Assembly: GCF_019578655.1 (NCBI RefSeq)
Contig: NC_063257.1
Span: 31,655,159-31,719,158, forward strand
Origin: Ricinus communis
Lineage: Eukaryota > Streptophyta > Magnoliopsida > Malpighiales > Euphorbiaceae
DNA length: 64,000 bases
Direction: 5' to 3'
Within the stretch, counting starts at the first letter, position 1, and every line of letters starts with the position of its first letter. A program made the translations under genes and the position numbers. The notes beneath the pieces are model-generated. The model had not been told where the DNA came from. It did not search any database and saw only the letters and a list, made by a program, of their open reading frames with translations. This document shows positions 12,350 to 24,191 of this stretch, one piece after another.

Positions 12350-13400
12350 ATGAATGCTTGAGGGAGGAAAATACACCTAAGGTGGAGGTTAAGCAGCTCC
12401 TTCCCAATTTAAGGTATGCTTTTCTTGGACCTAACTCCACCTATCCAATTATTATTAATGCACAATTGAATGATAAATAAGTTAATAAATTGCTTAGAAG
12501 AGTTAGAGATTATAGGAAGAGTTTAGGATACACCATTGATGATTTGGAAGGGATTAGCCCATCTTTTTGCATGCATAGGATACATTTAGAAGAAGGATGT
12601 AATCCTTCTATTAAACATCAAAGAGATCATGAAGTTGCTAGATGTAGGAATCATATATCCAGTCTCAAATAGTAATTAGGTTAGCCCAATTCATGTAGTT
12701 CCTATAAAGGGGGGAATGACAGTTATTAAGAATGATAGCAACGAATTGATCCCTACTAGAACTGTCACATGATGAAGGATGTAAATTGACTATATAAAAT
12801 TGAATAAAGCTACTAGGAAAAATCATTTTCCTCTTCCTTTTATTGATCAATTTCTAAAAAGATTAGCTTAGTAATCTTTCTTTTGCTATTTGGACGGGTA
12901 TTTGGGGTTCTTCCAAATCCCAATTCACCCCGAAGACTAAGAAAAAACTACATCATTTGCCCCTATGAAACTTATGCTTATAGACACATGCCCTTTAGGT
13001 TATGCAATACCTTCTAAACGGGCATATGATAGTAATTTTCTGAATTCGTAGAAAACATTGTAGAAGTATTTATGAATGATTTCTTTGTCTATGGTTCTTC
13101 TTTTGATAATTATTTAAATAAATTATCCAAAGTGTTATAGAGATGTGAAGAGGCTGACTTGGTTTTGAATTGGAAAAAATGCCACTTTATGGTCATAAGA
13201 GAAGTGGTTTTGAGTCACCTATGTTTGATAAAGGCATAGAGGTTGACAAGGCTAAGATCGAAGTCATTGAGAAGCTTCCACCACCTACAAGTGTGAAGGG
13301 GATTCATAGCTTTTTGGGGCATATGCTGGTTTTTATAGAAGATTTATTAAAGATTTCTCTAAAATAGCCAAACCCCTTACTAATATTTTGTTTAAAGATG
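12350..13400 (+). pseudogene. Element C reverse transcriptase, active site mutated
   Basis: Recognisable in order: GYTIDDLEGISPSFCMH (near 12530), GGMTVIKNDSNELIPTRTVT (near 12710), IDYIKLNKATRKNHFPLPF (near 12785), YLDGYLGFFQIPIHPED (near 12890) and the palm motif near 13070-13100, which reads FMNDFFVYG. In active relatives the third and fourth positions are DD; here the first aspartate is asparagine (codon aat). Stops and frame changes confirm loss of function. Confidence 0.82.
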
Positions 13401-13780
13401 TTTAATTTATGTGTGACGTAAGTGACTATGCTGTAGGAGCTATTTTGGGGGTAGCGACGAGATAGACAAGCTTATGCTATTTATTATGGTAGTCACACTC
13501 TTTATGAGGCTCAATTGAATGCCACAATTGAAAAAGAACTCTTATATTGTGAGTTTTACAATTAATAAGTTTTGTTCTTATTTGACAGGTAGCAAAGTTG
13601 TCGTTACCGATCATGCCCTCTTGAGGTTTCTCCTTTTAAAGAAAGATGCAAAGCCATGCCTCATAAGATGGATTCTTCTCCTTTAAGAGTTTGATTTGGA
13701 AATTAAAGACAAGGCCGGAGCTGCAAATGTTGTAGCGGATCGGCTTTTAGATTAGAGTTGACAAATAAAGGGATTCTGAT
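13401..13780 (+). pseudogene. Element C RNase H, interrupted by an LTR insertion
   Basis: Motifs [20 protein letters not shown] (about 13570-13635) and FDLEIKDKAGAANVVAD (about 13690-13740) are the connection and C-terminal parts of the Athila RNase H. The linker RLELTNKGI can be read around 13750-13775, then unrelated LTR-like sequence begins. Confidence 0.75.
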
Positions 13781-14645
13781 GCAATCCCAAAGCCTAAAGA
13801 GCCAAGTAGCCAACTAAATCAAGGAGATCAAGTTTCAAGTCCAAGTGATTCATTATTCATTAAGGGAGGCCCAATTACAAGTCTAGAGCCACGAGAATGA
13901 AGGAGGCCTTAAATGGCCTTATTCAATATATTTGGGCCAAGCTTTTTAAGCTATAGGAAGAGTTAGAGTTAATTAAGCCTAATTTTGTTATTAACTTGTT
14001 TCAACATGTTTTTAAGTTTGGGCCGAAATTTACATAAAGGAGCAAGGGAGGAGCCGAAATCTCAAAAAGGAAACAAGGAAAGAACTCAAAAGAAGAAACT
14101 AAGGAGGCGCCTCATATGCACACTTGACCTAGGCACCAATTCTAAAAGAGGAAACATGGGCAACCACCCTTTTAGCTATTTAGGAGTATTAATCCTTTGA
14201 TTTAGTCATTTTTTCCTATATCAAAGGATGCCAACTTTGTTTCTTAATTTGCTATTTAGAAAACTACTAATTCAACCTTTTTCAGTTATTTCCTATCTTA
14301 TTTTAATTCTTTTTATGTTTAAGGAACTATGAATTAGTCTTTGCCTATTTAAACTCATTATAACCAATTGGTTTGAGGTTAATAAATATTTTTATTATTG
14401 ATTCCATTGAGAGAATACAACCTTGGTTCTTCTAAGAACTTGTGAACTTATCAAGACTTGTCCTTGTGGCATTCTTTGAGACTTATCACTCACCTTCTTT
14501 CTAATCTTGAGTGTGGCATTCAAAACCTTTTCTATACCAAGGTCCACACTTATAGTAAAGTATTGGGTTAAGGTCTTTGTTTGTGAATCTAACCTTAGAC
14601 ATTCTTGGCAACAATTCTACAAGGGTGAACACCTAATGCAAATCA
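13780..14645 (+). mobile_element. Solo-LTR-like insertion within element C pol
   Basis: Element C coding similarity stops near 13780 and resumes near 14650 (YTDIVNYLVCGVLS). The inserted 0.86 kb has no coding similarity but has LTR-like landmarks: TATTTAAA near 14345, AATAAATA near 14380 and a TG start/CA end candidate. Orientation is taken from the TATA-like box. No second LTR or internal region is present, so a solo LTR is the simplest reading. Exact ends and target duplication are not clear (atgcaa occurs at both candidate edges). Confidence 0.55.
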
Positions 14646-15735
14646 AGAGTTCAATGCCCTAGTACACTGATATTGTAAACTATCTGGTTTGTGGTGTTCT
14701 TTCTCTTAACCTCTCCTACTAACAAAAGAAGAAATTCTTTTTAGATGTCAAGTTTATTGTTAGGAGGAAACTCTCCTCTATATGAGTTGTGAAGATGGTT
14801 TTATTAGGAGGTGCCTCCTCGAAGATGAAGTCCACGATGTACTTTTCCATTGCCATCCCCTTGAGTGTGGTGGACATTTTTGTTCCACCAAGAATGCAAC
14901 CAAGGTACTTCAATTTGGGTGTGATAGATGTAAGCGGATAGGTAATATAGGAAGACGCAATGAGATGCCTTTGACTGAGATTCTAGAGGTAGAGAACTTT
15001 GATGTATGAGGACTAGATTTCATGGGTCCATTCTCAAGCACTTATGGAAATAAGTATATTTTAGTAAGAGTGGACTATGTGATTACATGGGTGGAAGCAA
15101 TAGCACCCCCACCAATCATGTTAAGGTTATGATGAAATTCCTATAAAATAACATATTCTCAAGGTTTGGAACTTCTAGAGCAATTATTAGTGATGGTGGT
15201 TCGCACTTTTACAATCTCCAATTTGAGAATTTGTTAAAGAAGTATGAAGTCACTCACAAGGTTGTAACTTCTTATCATTCCCAAACTAGTGGGCAAGTAG
15301 ACATCTCTAATATACAATCAAGACGATACTAAAGAAAATTGTGAATGCATCAAGGAAGGATTGGTCCTTTAGACTCGATGATGCTTTATAGGCATATAGG
15401 AGTGCATTCAAGACTTTCATTTGTACCTCTCCTTATGGGCTACTATATGGAAAATCTTGCCACTTGCCTGAGGAACTCGAAAACAAAGCATTTTGGGCCA
15501 CTTAGTTCCTAAATTTCAATCTACAAAGGCTGGTGAAAAAAGATTGCTTCAGTTGAATGAGCTTGATGAGTTTTGACTCAACTCTTATGAGAATGCTATA
15601 ATTTATAAGGAAAGAACTAAGAAATGGCATGATAAGCACATTATTGAAAAAGAATTCAAGGAGGGAGATCAAGTTTTACTATTCAACTCTAGACTCAAGC
15701 TCTTTTCGGGCAAGCTGAAATTAAGATGATCAGGC
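14646..15735 (+). pseudogene. Element C integrase, degenerate
   Basis: Visible in order: DGFIRRCLLEDEVHDVLFHC and GGHF (zinc-binding H/C, about 14795-14880), CDRCKRIGNIGRRNEMPL (about 14920-14970), LDFMGPF (first catalytic Asp, near 15015), ISDGG (second Asp, near 15190), a GQVDIS block where relatives have GQAEVS (third acidic residue changed Glu to Asp), then [20 protein letters not shown] and [15 protein letters not shown] (about 15580-15715). Frames change several times. Confidence 0.82.
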
Positions 15736-17117
15736 CATTCTAAACTTCTCCATTGGTTGTGTGACAGTGCCTCTGACATTTGCCACAGCTAGGGTATCCT
15801 AAAGGCTCCTCGCCCTGTGTTTTCTTCATATTATGCAGCTATTGGTGCTGAGGAAATTCATGATAATGACATTGGCGATGAGCCTGTTAAAGACATTGAA
15901 GCTACCCATGATGATGAAAACGATGCACCATTTGATGATTGATTAATATTAAGACTTTTTTTTGGATTTTGTATTTAATTTAAGATGATTCTAGATATTC
16001 TTATTATTTTAATTATATGTTTTTGATATTATATAGGTTTATGTGTAGGTTAAACTTATTAAACATCTTATGTTGTTCTTTATGTTTTATGTTATGTTTG
16101 CCTCCTTTTTCTTCAATTTCATATTTGGAAGGTAATACACATTTTGATCTAATTTTGCAAAATCAAGATAGTACTTCCATTCACCTTTTCTCTTTTTTTT
16201 AATTATTATTTATGATTCATGTTTTCTTTCTTTTTATCTTTTCTTTTAATTTAGTCATTGAGGACAATGCCTATGGTAGTGTGGGGGAAGGATAATATAT
16301 TTTGCATATTACATATCATATGCATTTAGGGATTAGGTGTAGGGTGGTTTCATTTTCATTTTTTTTTATTTTGCATATTATTCAATTTTCAGTAACTTCC
16401 AACTCAATTTTTCCATATCTTTACTAAAAGCTTGTCCTTAGAATTTTTGTTTTGATTTTTTTACGCAAGATTAAAGCTGAATTGCAATTAGCGAGCAATG
16501 ATGTATAAGCATGCATTTTTAGTTTAATCATCGAACTAATGAATAGTTTATTATTTATGATAGTTGAACATGGTCTTCATGAGTGAATAATTTAGTATCT
16601 ATGATTTAAGATTAGCTTGGAGATTGAATTTGAGCTTGACCTTAGGGGAGAATGCGTCTTGTTTTTAATTCTTTATAAATATTATTAATAATATTTCTCT
16701 TTTCTTAATAAGTGCAATACTTAAAGATTCATTTTTTCTGCTCTAAATCTACTCCCATGCTCCAATTAGAGTAAGTATCCAAAGGGCCCAAAACGATGGA
16801 TATTATTAAAAGTGGGAAGATTTGAGAGAGAAGAAGGATGAGATGGAGTGTAAAACGCACTCATGAAAGCAATAAAAGGAAAAACGTTGTGACATGGAGC
16901 ATAAAATGCATTCAAAACTAATTTTTTATTTCTAAAAGAATTATAATCTTTGATGCTCTTCTTCCAAAGTTTGTTCATTGGATTTAAATGAGCTAAATGC
17001 TTAGGTTGTGATTAATAAATTATTCATATATGATGTACTTTTGTCCAATTATCTTCCTTAATAAATATTATCAGTCAATATTGTCAACTTGCATTATTTA
17101 GATATTTTAATTTTTTT
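15736..17117 (+). other. Element C 3' untranslated region
   Basis: No gene is seen. Near 15840-15940 a short acidic reading (DDENDAPFDD) ends in a stop. At 16263-16295 the sequence GAGGACAATG...GTGTGGGGGA is the G-rich block found downstream of pol in Athila elements. The rest is AT-rich. Similarity stops at about 17117, where element D1 begins. Confidence 0.6.
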
Positions 17118-17430
17118 ATACGGGCGTGGTTTCCAAAATCAACGGGGTTCCCAAATCATCGTGCGTGGTTCCTAAAATCAATGGGTGTGGTCCCTTAATC
17201 ATCAAGTGTGGTTCCCAAATAATCAAGAATGATTCCCAAATCAGTAGTCACCAAGTGCAGTCGTCAAAACTCAAGCAGGCGAAGTCCTCAGTTCAAGTAG
17301 CATTAGTCCTCAATTCAAGTAGGTGTAGACTTCAACTTAAGTAGGCGTTTTCCTAGACTCAATCAACATGGTCCTTTAACCAATCTGGCGTGGTCCTTTA
17401 ATTAAGCGGGCATGGGCCCTATATCAAAGT
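17118..17430 (+). repeat. Element D1 3' untranslated tandem repeats
   Basis: Variable units of roughly 25-30 bp built around GTGGTTCCCAAATCA and GTAGGCG recur about ten times. The same kind of array occurs in reverse complement at 50600-50770 in D3. Arrays of this kind just before the 3' LTR are known in the Tat branch of Ty3/gypsy elements. The left edge is an abrupt truncation of D1. Confidence 0.7.
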
Positions 17431-17548
17431 TAAAAATTTGCATCAACTCGAGCCTACGAAGTGTGGCTTCTATGGCTCATTATTATATCCTTGATATTTA
17501 TGATTTATCTCAATTTATTTCATCACATTTGTGTTCATAAATTTCAAC

Positions 17549-17562
17549 AAATTAGGGGCAGT
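17549..17562 (+). promoter_or_regulatory. Element D1 polypurine tract
   Basis: AAATTAGGGGCAGT directly precedes TGTTAGCACCC, the LTR start. D3 has the near-identical AAATCGGGGCAGC in the mirrored position. Confidence 0.7.
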
Positions 17563-19760
17563 TGTTAGCACCCATTTTGCGGATTTAGATATCAAGGGAA
17601 TTACAAAAAATTCGATGATGAAATTTACTATATTTCTCGAGTCTCAGGCGGATGAGAACAGGAGAATCCCAGTTAAGGTAAAGAATAATTGAGTCAAAAT
17701 TGCTTTTTTAGAATCAATTTGGACCCAATTGGCAGAAAAAATTAAGTTTGAGGAGTGAAGCGGTAGTTTTTACAAGTTTAGGGAGTAAATCGTAAAAAAA
17801 TTTAGAACTTTTTATCCCCTAAGCCAATCAGCTCTATGTAGTATCGATTGGCACTATGCAGTGCCGGTTGGTCCAAAAATCAAATTTTCGCATCTTTTTT
17901 TAGTATTTTTCACTTTAATACGACAAAATAAATAAAAATATATCTTCTAAAATATTTTATTGATAATTATTCAAATCTTTAATAATTTCTATAATATTTT
18001 CAATATTTATCGATAATTATCATTGAACATTTCGATAAGTCCAACAACTAAGTTTTTTAATTATGGATATTTATCAAATAAATTAGAATGTCTATCTAAT
18101 TTTTAGGGTTTTCATTAATCTTTTCCTATAAATAGAAAAGGAAACTCTAGGCTTTGGGCCAGCTGAGTACATAATGATTGGTAAGATTTTGGCAAATGTA
18201 TTGTGATTTCCAAAAGTAAAATATAAAACCCATTAAACACTCTAGATTTCTACCCCATCTTTGGATCAACTTCCTCCTCTACTCTTGAGACTCAAGGATC
18301 TGCACAATAGGGTGAGAACCTAAGGGTATCATAGCATCATATCATCATCTTTCCCTTCTCTTTTAATTTTTTTTATTGTCTTTTCTTATTTTATTTGTTA
18401 GAAACATTGTAAGGTTTTGTGGTTTCTTTCTGTGATTGTTATTTGTTTTAATGTTATATGTGTTCGAATTAGATTTCTTGCATGATTTACATATTTTTGT
18501 GATATGCATGTTTCCTAGGTTTTGAAATGGAAAACTTTGATGTTTTTGGATTTTGAATATGATAAAATGAATATGAAGAGTTTTAAATAATGATAATATG
18601 ATTTTATTGGGTTTTGGATCTGTTTAGTTAATGAGTAGGTAAACATAATTGATTTATATTTATATGCAATTGAATTAGATTTTAGGGTTATATAATTAAA
18701 ATTTGGAATCTGTCTAATAATATTATATTTGCCTACTGTCTGTTATAATTTTTTAGGGTTTGTATTATGTTTATTAGGTATTCTAGTTAAATTTCATGTT
18801 TTTGTGCTTTTTATTTCATTTTACATATTTTGATCGATTTTTTTTTATCTTTTGTGCATGTGAAATCGACTCTTGAGTATGAGAAACTAAAGAAAAATCG
18901 CAGAAAGACCATCTGAAGTCCTAGAGCCAATCGGCTCTGGCAATTTCATGTTATGTACTCAATTTTTAGGTAGTCTTCTTTCATTTTTTTTATTGTAGGA
19001 AGAGTTGTAATAGCTAGATGTAATTTTTTTATGCACTTTTTTTTGCCTTACTTTGGATTGGTGCCAAATATATGTTGCATGATTGCCTAATTAAAATTGG
19101 ACATATAAACATTAAGCCTTAAGATTGGCCTTGACATGAAACCTGTAGTTTATTAGGTAAATAGATGCCATATTGGGCTTTAATCTAAAATATATATAGA
19201 CTTAGGGGACTTTTCCATATTTGAAATTCAACTAATTGGGCGACATTAGATTTAAGATCACCTAATTGGGCCTTATCATAAAAGAATAGTCCATTAGGTT
19301 TAAATGCTAGAATTCGAAAGCATAATTTATTATTGGGCTAAACTAGGAATGCTTTGTACATAGTTAACTAATAAATTAGATTAATAACTTTAGATGTGGG
19401 ATTGGGCTTAATGAAATGGGCTAGACTTAAGTGGACCTCACATGCTGTAGTGCTTGATGTGTAGAAATATAACTATTGCATTTATAAGAAATAGCCCGTT
19501 AAATAATAAAATTAAAGACAAAGATACACAAATAGGGAAGTTGGCTTCCGGATCCATATATGGATTTGTGGTATAAGCTTCCTTATAGAATCGAGAAACA
19601 TCACTTATTAGTAAATGGGTCTCGGTGAATCTTGAATGGTGACTCTTATCTCCTTTCTAATCTATGTGGCTAGTTAGCATATTCTCGATTAGGTTGAAAA
19701 TCCTTGCAGTACCATAGTCGCTAAAAACACTAGAGTACACGCTCGAAATCGTCGCCTACA
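17563..19760 (+). repeat. Element D1 3' LTR (Tat-like family D)
   Basis: About 2.2 kb, from TGTTAGCACCC to about GTCGCCTA. It aligns in reverse complement with D2 (31976-34427) and D3 (48278-50466). Landmarks shared by the three are the TGTTAGCACC start, ATCAAG/GATATC block, a GCCGATNGGC-type motif cluster near the start (17820-17873) and again at 18925, and the GGCTAGTTAGC/ACACGC block near the end. No pol gene of this element remains here, so lineage is inferred. Confidence 0.75.
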
Positions 19761-20961
19761 TGTAGGAAATATTAAAAAAAAAATCCTAAATGATAAAGAA
19801 AAGCTATGTCATGACTAAACATGGGTGTGTTTATGCCCATGTTGAACGCTGGAATAAGAATTTAGAAGCATGGCTTAACACATGGCTGTGCTAGAAGCCG
19901 TGTCTATCTTTGGACTCTGAATGATATGACACATGGGCATCACAAGAGTGTGCTTTGAAACTTGTGACTGCTTCTACCCAAATTGAAGAAATTATGAAAA
20001 CTCAGCATGGAATCACACATGGGCGTGTGCCAAGCCATTCTATAGAGTGAAGGATGTGCCATGGCCGTGCTGGTAGCTGTGTTGAATAAAAGAGAGTTTC
20101 CTTTCTAATGAAACTCAGAAATTAAGGGCATAATAGGGTTTCCTTTCAGTCTATAATATGAAAAGGGGACAAAATAGCTATTAGGAATAATTACCATCAT
20201 AGAGACAAACTTTTGAAGACATTCAAGGAGATCAATAAGATTTGTGCAAAGATTCAAGAGTTTCAATTAATTCTTATTTTCTTTTTTTAATTTCTTTAAT
20301 AATGTTTTTGTGCATTGCTGCAATTATGTATGGCTAAACTCTTCTTAGGTTTTACATAGCTAGTTTATTACTTGTTTGGATATTAATTTCCTTTTAATGA
20401 ATTAATTTTCAGTCAATTGTATGAGTTGCTTTTAATTATTCTTGTATTTGATTTTAGGTCTGATTAAATATATGTTTTTGGGTAAATTAGAGACAACGAA
20501 AGTTGCATGATTTATCAGGTCACAGACTTGTAAAACTTAGAAACTGCGGTCACAAAAGGAGACGAATCCTTCGAGGAGTAATAAATTGCTAACGAACTTA
20601 ATGAACCCTAGTTACTTGATGTGACCATGAAAATAGGTTGTAATTAACTTTGATATTCTTAGATGAGCTCAAAAGAGATTTTAAGTAATTTGAGTGATTT
20701 ACCCTTGACTGAATTAATGATTTGAATTGTGAAAAGATCCTGAAATCCGAGTAATAGTTAGTGAAGCAAATTTAGGCTCTAGTTCTTAATGATTAGATTT
20801 TTAGAAGAAATTAGTCTAGCTTAAGTTATCTTTTCTTTTAGCATATTATTTACTTCATACAATTATTTGATTTGTTTAGATTATGGAAATTCAATTAAGG
20901 CTGATATATTCACTCTTTACTACTTGTTGCGATCTCGTGCACCTGTAGAATCTTACTAACA
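19761..20961 (+). repeat. Element C 3' LTR
   Basis: The part from about 20100 on matches 9090-9969, and both end in CTAACA. The first part (19800-20090) carries repeated CATGGGCGTG/GCCGTG words typical of Athila LTRs. The true start is uncertain because D1 sits directly upstream. Confidence 0.75.
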
Positions 20962-21504
20962 ATGTATTGATTGGATATTATTTTCATGAATTGATTAAAG
21001 ACAACTATTTATGAATTGATCACTCTTAGAGATTGAGAATTGACTGGAATACTAGAGATAGATCTACAAGATTCTTTAGTTTAATAATTCCTTAATCTTA
21101 ATGCATAACCTAGGTGAGGGAGTTTGAGAAGAGATTTCATTTTTTTCACTTAAGAATCAAGGGTTTAATCACTTGAGAAAGGTTTTAAACTAATTTTGTA
21201 GGGTGTTAATTCATATCTTGGATTTGATTTAATTGCTATTTGTTTCATGGATTATTTAACTTGTTAGGGAGATTCAATACCTTAGTAGACTCTTTCTTGA
21301 TAAATCTTATTAATCACTTTTATTATTATTTTCAATTTAGTTTACTCTTTATTTACAACAAATCAATATTCTATTTACTAAATATTAGAAAAAGATTGAA
21401 AATAGTACTCATAATTAGTTCCTTAGTAGAACGATACTCATACTTATTCACTTTATTATTTGATAAGATCAATGAATTTTGTCGTGTGTGGATAGCGCGC
21501 ATCA
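20962..21504 (+). repeat. Probable truncated LTR remnant
   Basis: AT-rich sequence with no gene. It ends with AACGATACTCATACTTATTC followed by ATTATTTGATAAG and GCGCATCA, a layout like the 3' ends of the C and related gypsy LTRs (ACGATACT..TTACTTG..CA). No partner LTR is seen. The frame 21240-21560 has no recognisable motif and is likely accidental. Confidence 0.45.
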
Positions 21505-21694
21505 GGGATTGTGAGCATTATGCAACCCAAATTAAAGTTAAGTTTCATGAAACAAATTAAATTTAAGTAATTGAGTTGAAACTAAGTGTATAGTTAAGTG
21601 ACCACTAGTGAAATTATCATGTAACTAATTCTTTCAACTATTTATACAATATCTGCATTCAACTTTCTGATGAAGATTATCAATAGATTTTAAG

Positions 21695-21751
21695 AGTAAG
21701 AACCTAAAAGATACTGAGACCTATCAATCAGCTTCTACTTTACAGGAAGAG
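21695..21751 (+). CDS. Putative host-gene exon 1 (coiled-coil protein)
   Basis: A 57-base segment between an AG acceptor (21693-21694) and a GT donor (GTATGG at 21752) reads 19 codons without a stop, ending STLQEE. It joins in phase 0 to the second exon at 31424. The joined reading is rich in E, Q, L and K with heptad-like leucines, as in a coiled coil. Element B inserted 16 bases after the donor site. Without B the intron would be 214 bases, a normal plant size. The gene cannot be named with certainty; an SCD2-like or kinesin-like coiled-coil protein is a guess. Other exons must lie outside the window. Confidence 0.6.
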
Positions 21752-21767
21752 GTATGGCAACATTTCT

Positions 21768-24074
21768 TGTAACGCCTGCATTTTCTCATCATCCATGTTA
21801 TGTGCATTTACATTTAATCATTGGGCATATGATGGTATATCAATGATATTTTTATTTTATGAGAACATATATATATTAATTATAAGTAGAGAATAAGAAG
21901 CATGATATTAGATTATTAATTTAGATAAGTTGATTAAGTACTTGGGTTATGTGTATTAAGCCTTAAGACTTAATTGAACCAATAGTTGAAGGTTGGGTAA
22001 ATAGATTGGACTTAAAAGATACAATTAAAAGTTAGTACCTATATATGGTTAGTAAGAATTAATTTAGGGTGATAAAAATAGTTTAGTAGGTGGTGGCATT
22101 AAGAGAGGAATATTGGAAATTGGAACCATGAGTGAGCTCATTTTACCTCTTCATTTCTCTAAAATTCGTTCATGGCCAAAAACACAAAATTTGGAATAAG
22201 AGAGAGGAGTGGAATACCTAGAAAAACTTAAGATTAAGATAGGATTTTGCCAACTATTGAAGGAGCCAAGCTAAAGCTAAAGGATTTAAGCATATTAGCA
22301 ACCCAAAAGCTGAAATTGGTAAGTTGTTACTTGAGTGTTATTAATTTGTCATTAGGGTTCTTGATTACAAATTGGAAAAACTTCATTTGATGGTCTCATT
22401 GATTAATTAAAGGTCTGATTATCATGAATTAGTAGAGTATTGAATGATTGCATAAAGATTAAGCTTGATTTAAGTTTAAGTATGTTAAGATAGAAAACTG
22501 TCAAAATTCCAGCAACCTTGATATTCTGTATTTTAGGCATAACATGGGTTATATAAGTCCAAATTAAGCTTAATTGGTGTCTATGGAAATTTTAAAGAGT
22601 CCTCTATAACTTTGTAGTTTTGTGATTTTGCTATTTTTGCCGTTTTGGTTGCTTAAATTGAGCAAACAGATTGCTGCTCGGGTACAACTAGCTGTATGAC
22701 CCTTGCTCAGTAATTTGAAAATAATTAAATCTATAGAAGTCGGAATTGAGTAATTCTTCTTGGAGATGAAACTAGACGCATAAATGGATATGTCAATTTA
22801 ATATGAGATTTTTGTATTAAGCCAATTTTGCCCAGCAATAAATATACCTTGGTACTAAATTCTGTCTAGAAAACAGAAATGTTGGAGATTAGTTTTATGC
22901 AATTTATTGATGTTAATTTGAGTTAGATTGGTATTTAACTAGATGGAAAATGTTTATAGGATATTAAAACAGTAATTGAGAGTCTTAGAGGAAGAGTTAG
23001 ACCTATGAATTAGAGAGGGGATGATCTTGTAATGCATTAGAATTCGCATTTACATGAATATTTGTAATATGCATGAAATGTGAATTGATGAATGTGTTGA
23101 CAGTACTCAAAGGCCTGGAAAGGAAGTTGTGGAGAAAGGAGGTTCTTATATGCTAAAGGAATAAGTATATTTTGAGTAAGTAAATAGTTAATATTTGCTA
23201 TGTTCATATATTTAATCAAATGTTCCGCAAATGGTTGCGTTTGCTTAATATTGCTTATGTTTGAATGGACTGAGATGGAAATGATTGGTGTTGAGTGGAA
23301 CAATTGTTATTGCTGAAATATGATATAAGTGAAATGATTGAATTGTGATGTTAAGTGCATATGTGCATGTGAATGGTGGATTCCCCTATGAAAAAAAAAG
23401 ATATATATATAAAGCCTTGGGAGGCTAAAGCCTAGAGAGGCTATAAAAGTGTATAATGTGAGATGAGGCGAGTACCACGTGTGTGATATGTGAGGATGAG
23501 GCGGAGCAGCACATTAAAGGGGATCCACAAGCCGTGAGAACTAACCATAATTGTTGAATTGTATTTCTTCTATGATGGTTGTAATGAATTGAGTAGAATG
23601 GTATGACTTTATACCTAAACTATGAATATCATGGAAAGTTATGTGATTGGGTGGAAATTGTATTAAGTGTATGTGATATAGATTATGTTGATTATTTATT
23701 TACCGAAATGGAGGCTCACCCCTCTCCAAAATTTTTCTTTTCAGGTTTGTAAATAGTAGTGCATCCGTTGGTTGTATGCGAAGTCTAGCTTTTAGCAGCT
23801 CAAGTTGGGCCAGTTTTGTGAAGTCTCCTCCCGATGCATTTTTGTATGCAGTTATGTGATATATATGGAAGTATGCCTTATAAGGCATAAGAAGATGTTT
23901 GTAATACTTGTTAAATGATGTTTAAGTATAATCATATGTTTATATATTAATAACCTTGTGTCCGGATTCTTAACAACCTACATATTGACCTATCTACCTG
24001 TAGTATATATTCTACGACGCTTGTATGCTTCCCCGGCTAATGTTTATTGGTTAGTATGTGATGGGGGTGTTACA
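21768..24074 (+). repeat. Element B 5' LTR
   Basis: 2307 bp from TGTAACGCC to GGTGTTACA. It matches 28911-31220 over its length, and 6781-9089 in reverse complement. Differences from the 3' LTR include the sites near 23105, 23268, 23475, 23800, 23962 and 24032. Confidence 0.95.
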
Positions 24075-24080
24075 TTTTAG

Positions 24081-24094
24081 TGGTATCGAGCAGG
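24081..24094 (+). promoter_or_regulatory. Element B primer-binding site, one base deleted
   Basis: TGGTATCGAGCAGG begins six bases after the LTR. Element A has TGGTATCAGAGCAG at the same place, so one A is missing here. The site would pair imperfectly with initiator methionine tRNA. Confidence 0.8.
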
Positions 24095-24191
24095 GATTAG
24101 ATTCATTGGGAGTAGATTCATGTTGCACATCATTAAGCATATGATATATGTTCTTTGAACTTGACTGAATATTTGCATTTCATATATATAG

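Larger units (their letters stand above)
9090..20961 (+). mobile_element. Element C: old Athila-like Ty3/gypsy element, heavily decayed
   Basis: Plus-strand order is 5' LTR (left part removed from view by insertion of A), primer-binding site, gag, protease, RT, RNase H, integrase, long 3' untranslated region and 3' LTR. The gag and RT motifs and the Asp-tRNA-type primer-binding site fit the Athila branch. Stops and frameshifts occur every few dozen codons, and three other insertions lie within or at it (A, the 13780-14645 LTR, D1), so it is among the oldest elements here. The part of the 5' LTR beyond A lies outside the window. Confidence 0.85.

Noticed and set aside
16017..16202. 61-codon hydrophobic frame after C integrase, as a candidate envelope-like protein
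   Set aside because: Too short, AT-driven Phe/Leu content, no start context or supporting motif; the region is heavily decayed.
17118..17430. CRISPR-like array of about 28-bp repeats
   Set aside because: Units are degenerate without distinct unique spacers, and the place directly before a polypurine tract and LTR identifies them as retrotransposon 3' repeats.
21240..21560. 106-codon frame just left of host exon 1 as a host exon
   Set aside because: It spans the LTR-like end at 21504 and has no recognisable motif or splice-site support.
23037..23303. 88-codon frame on the minus strand in the B 5' LTR (with an equivalent at 7615-7806)
   Set aside because: Repeated in all A-family LTRs but not kept open in all copies; low complexity and no motif.
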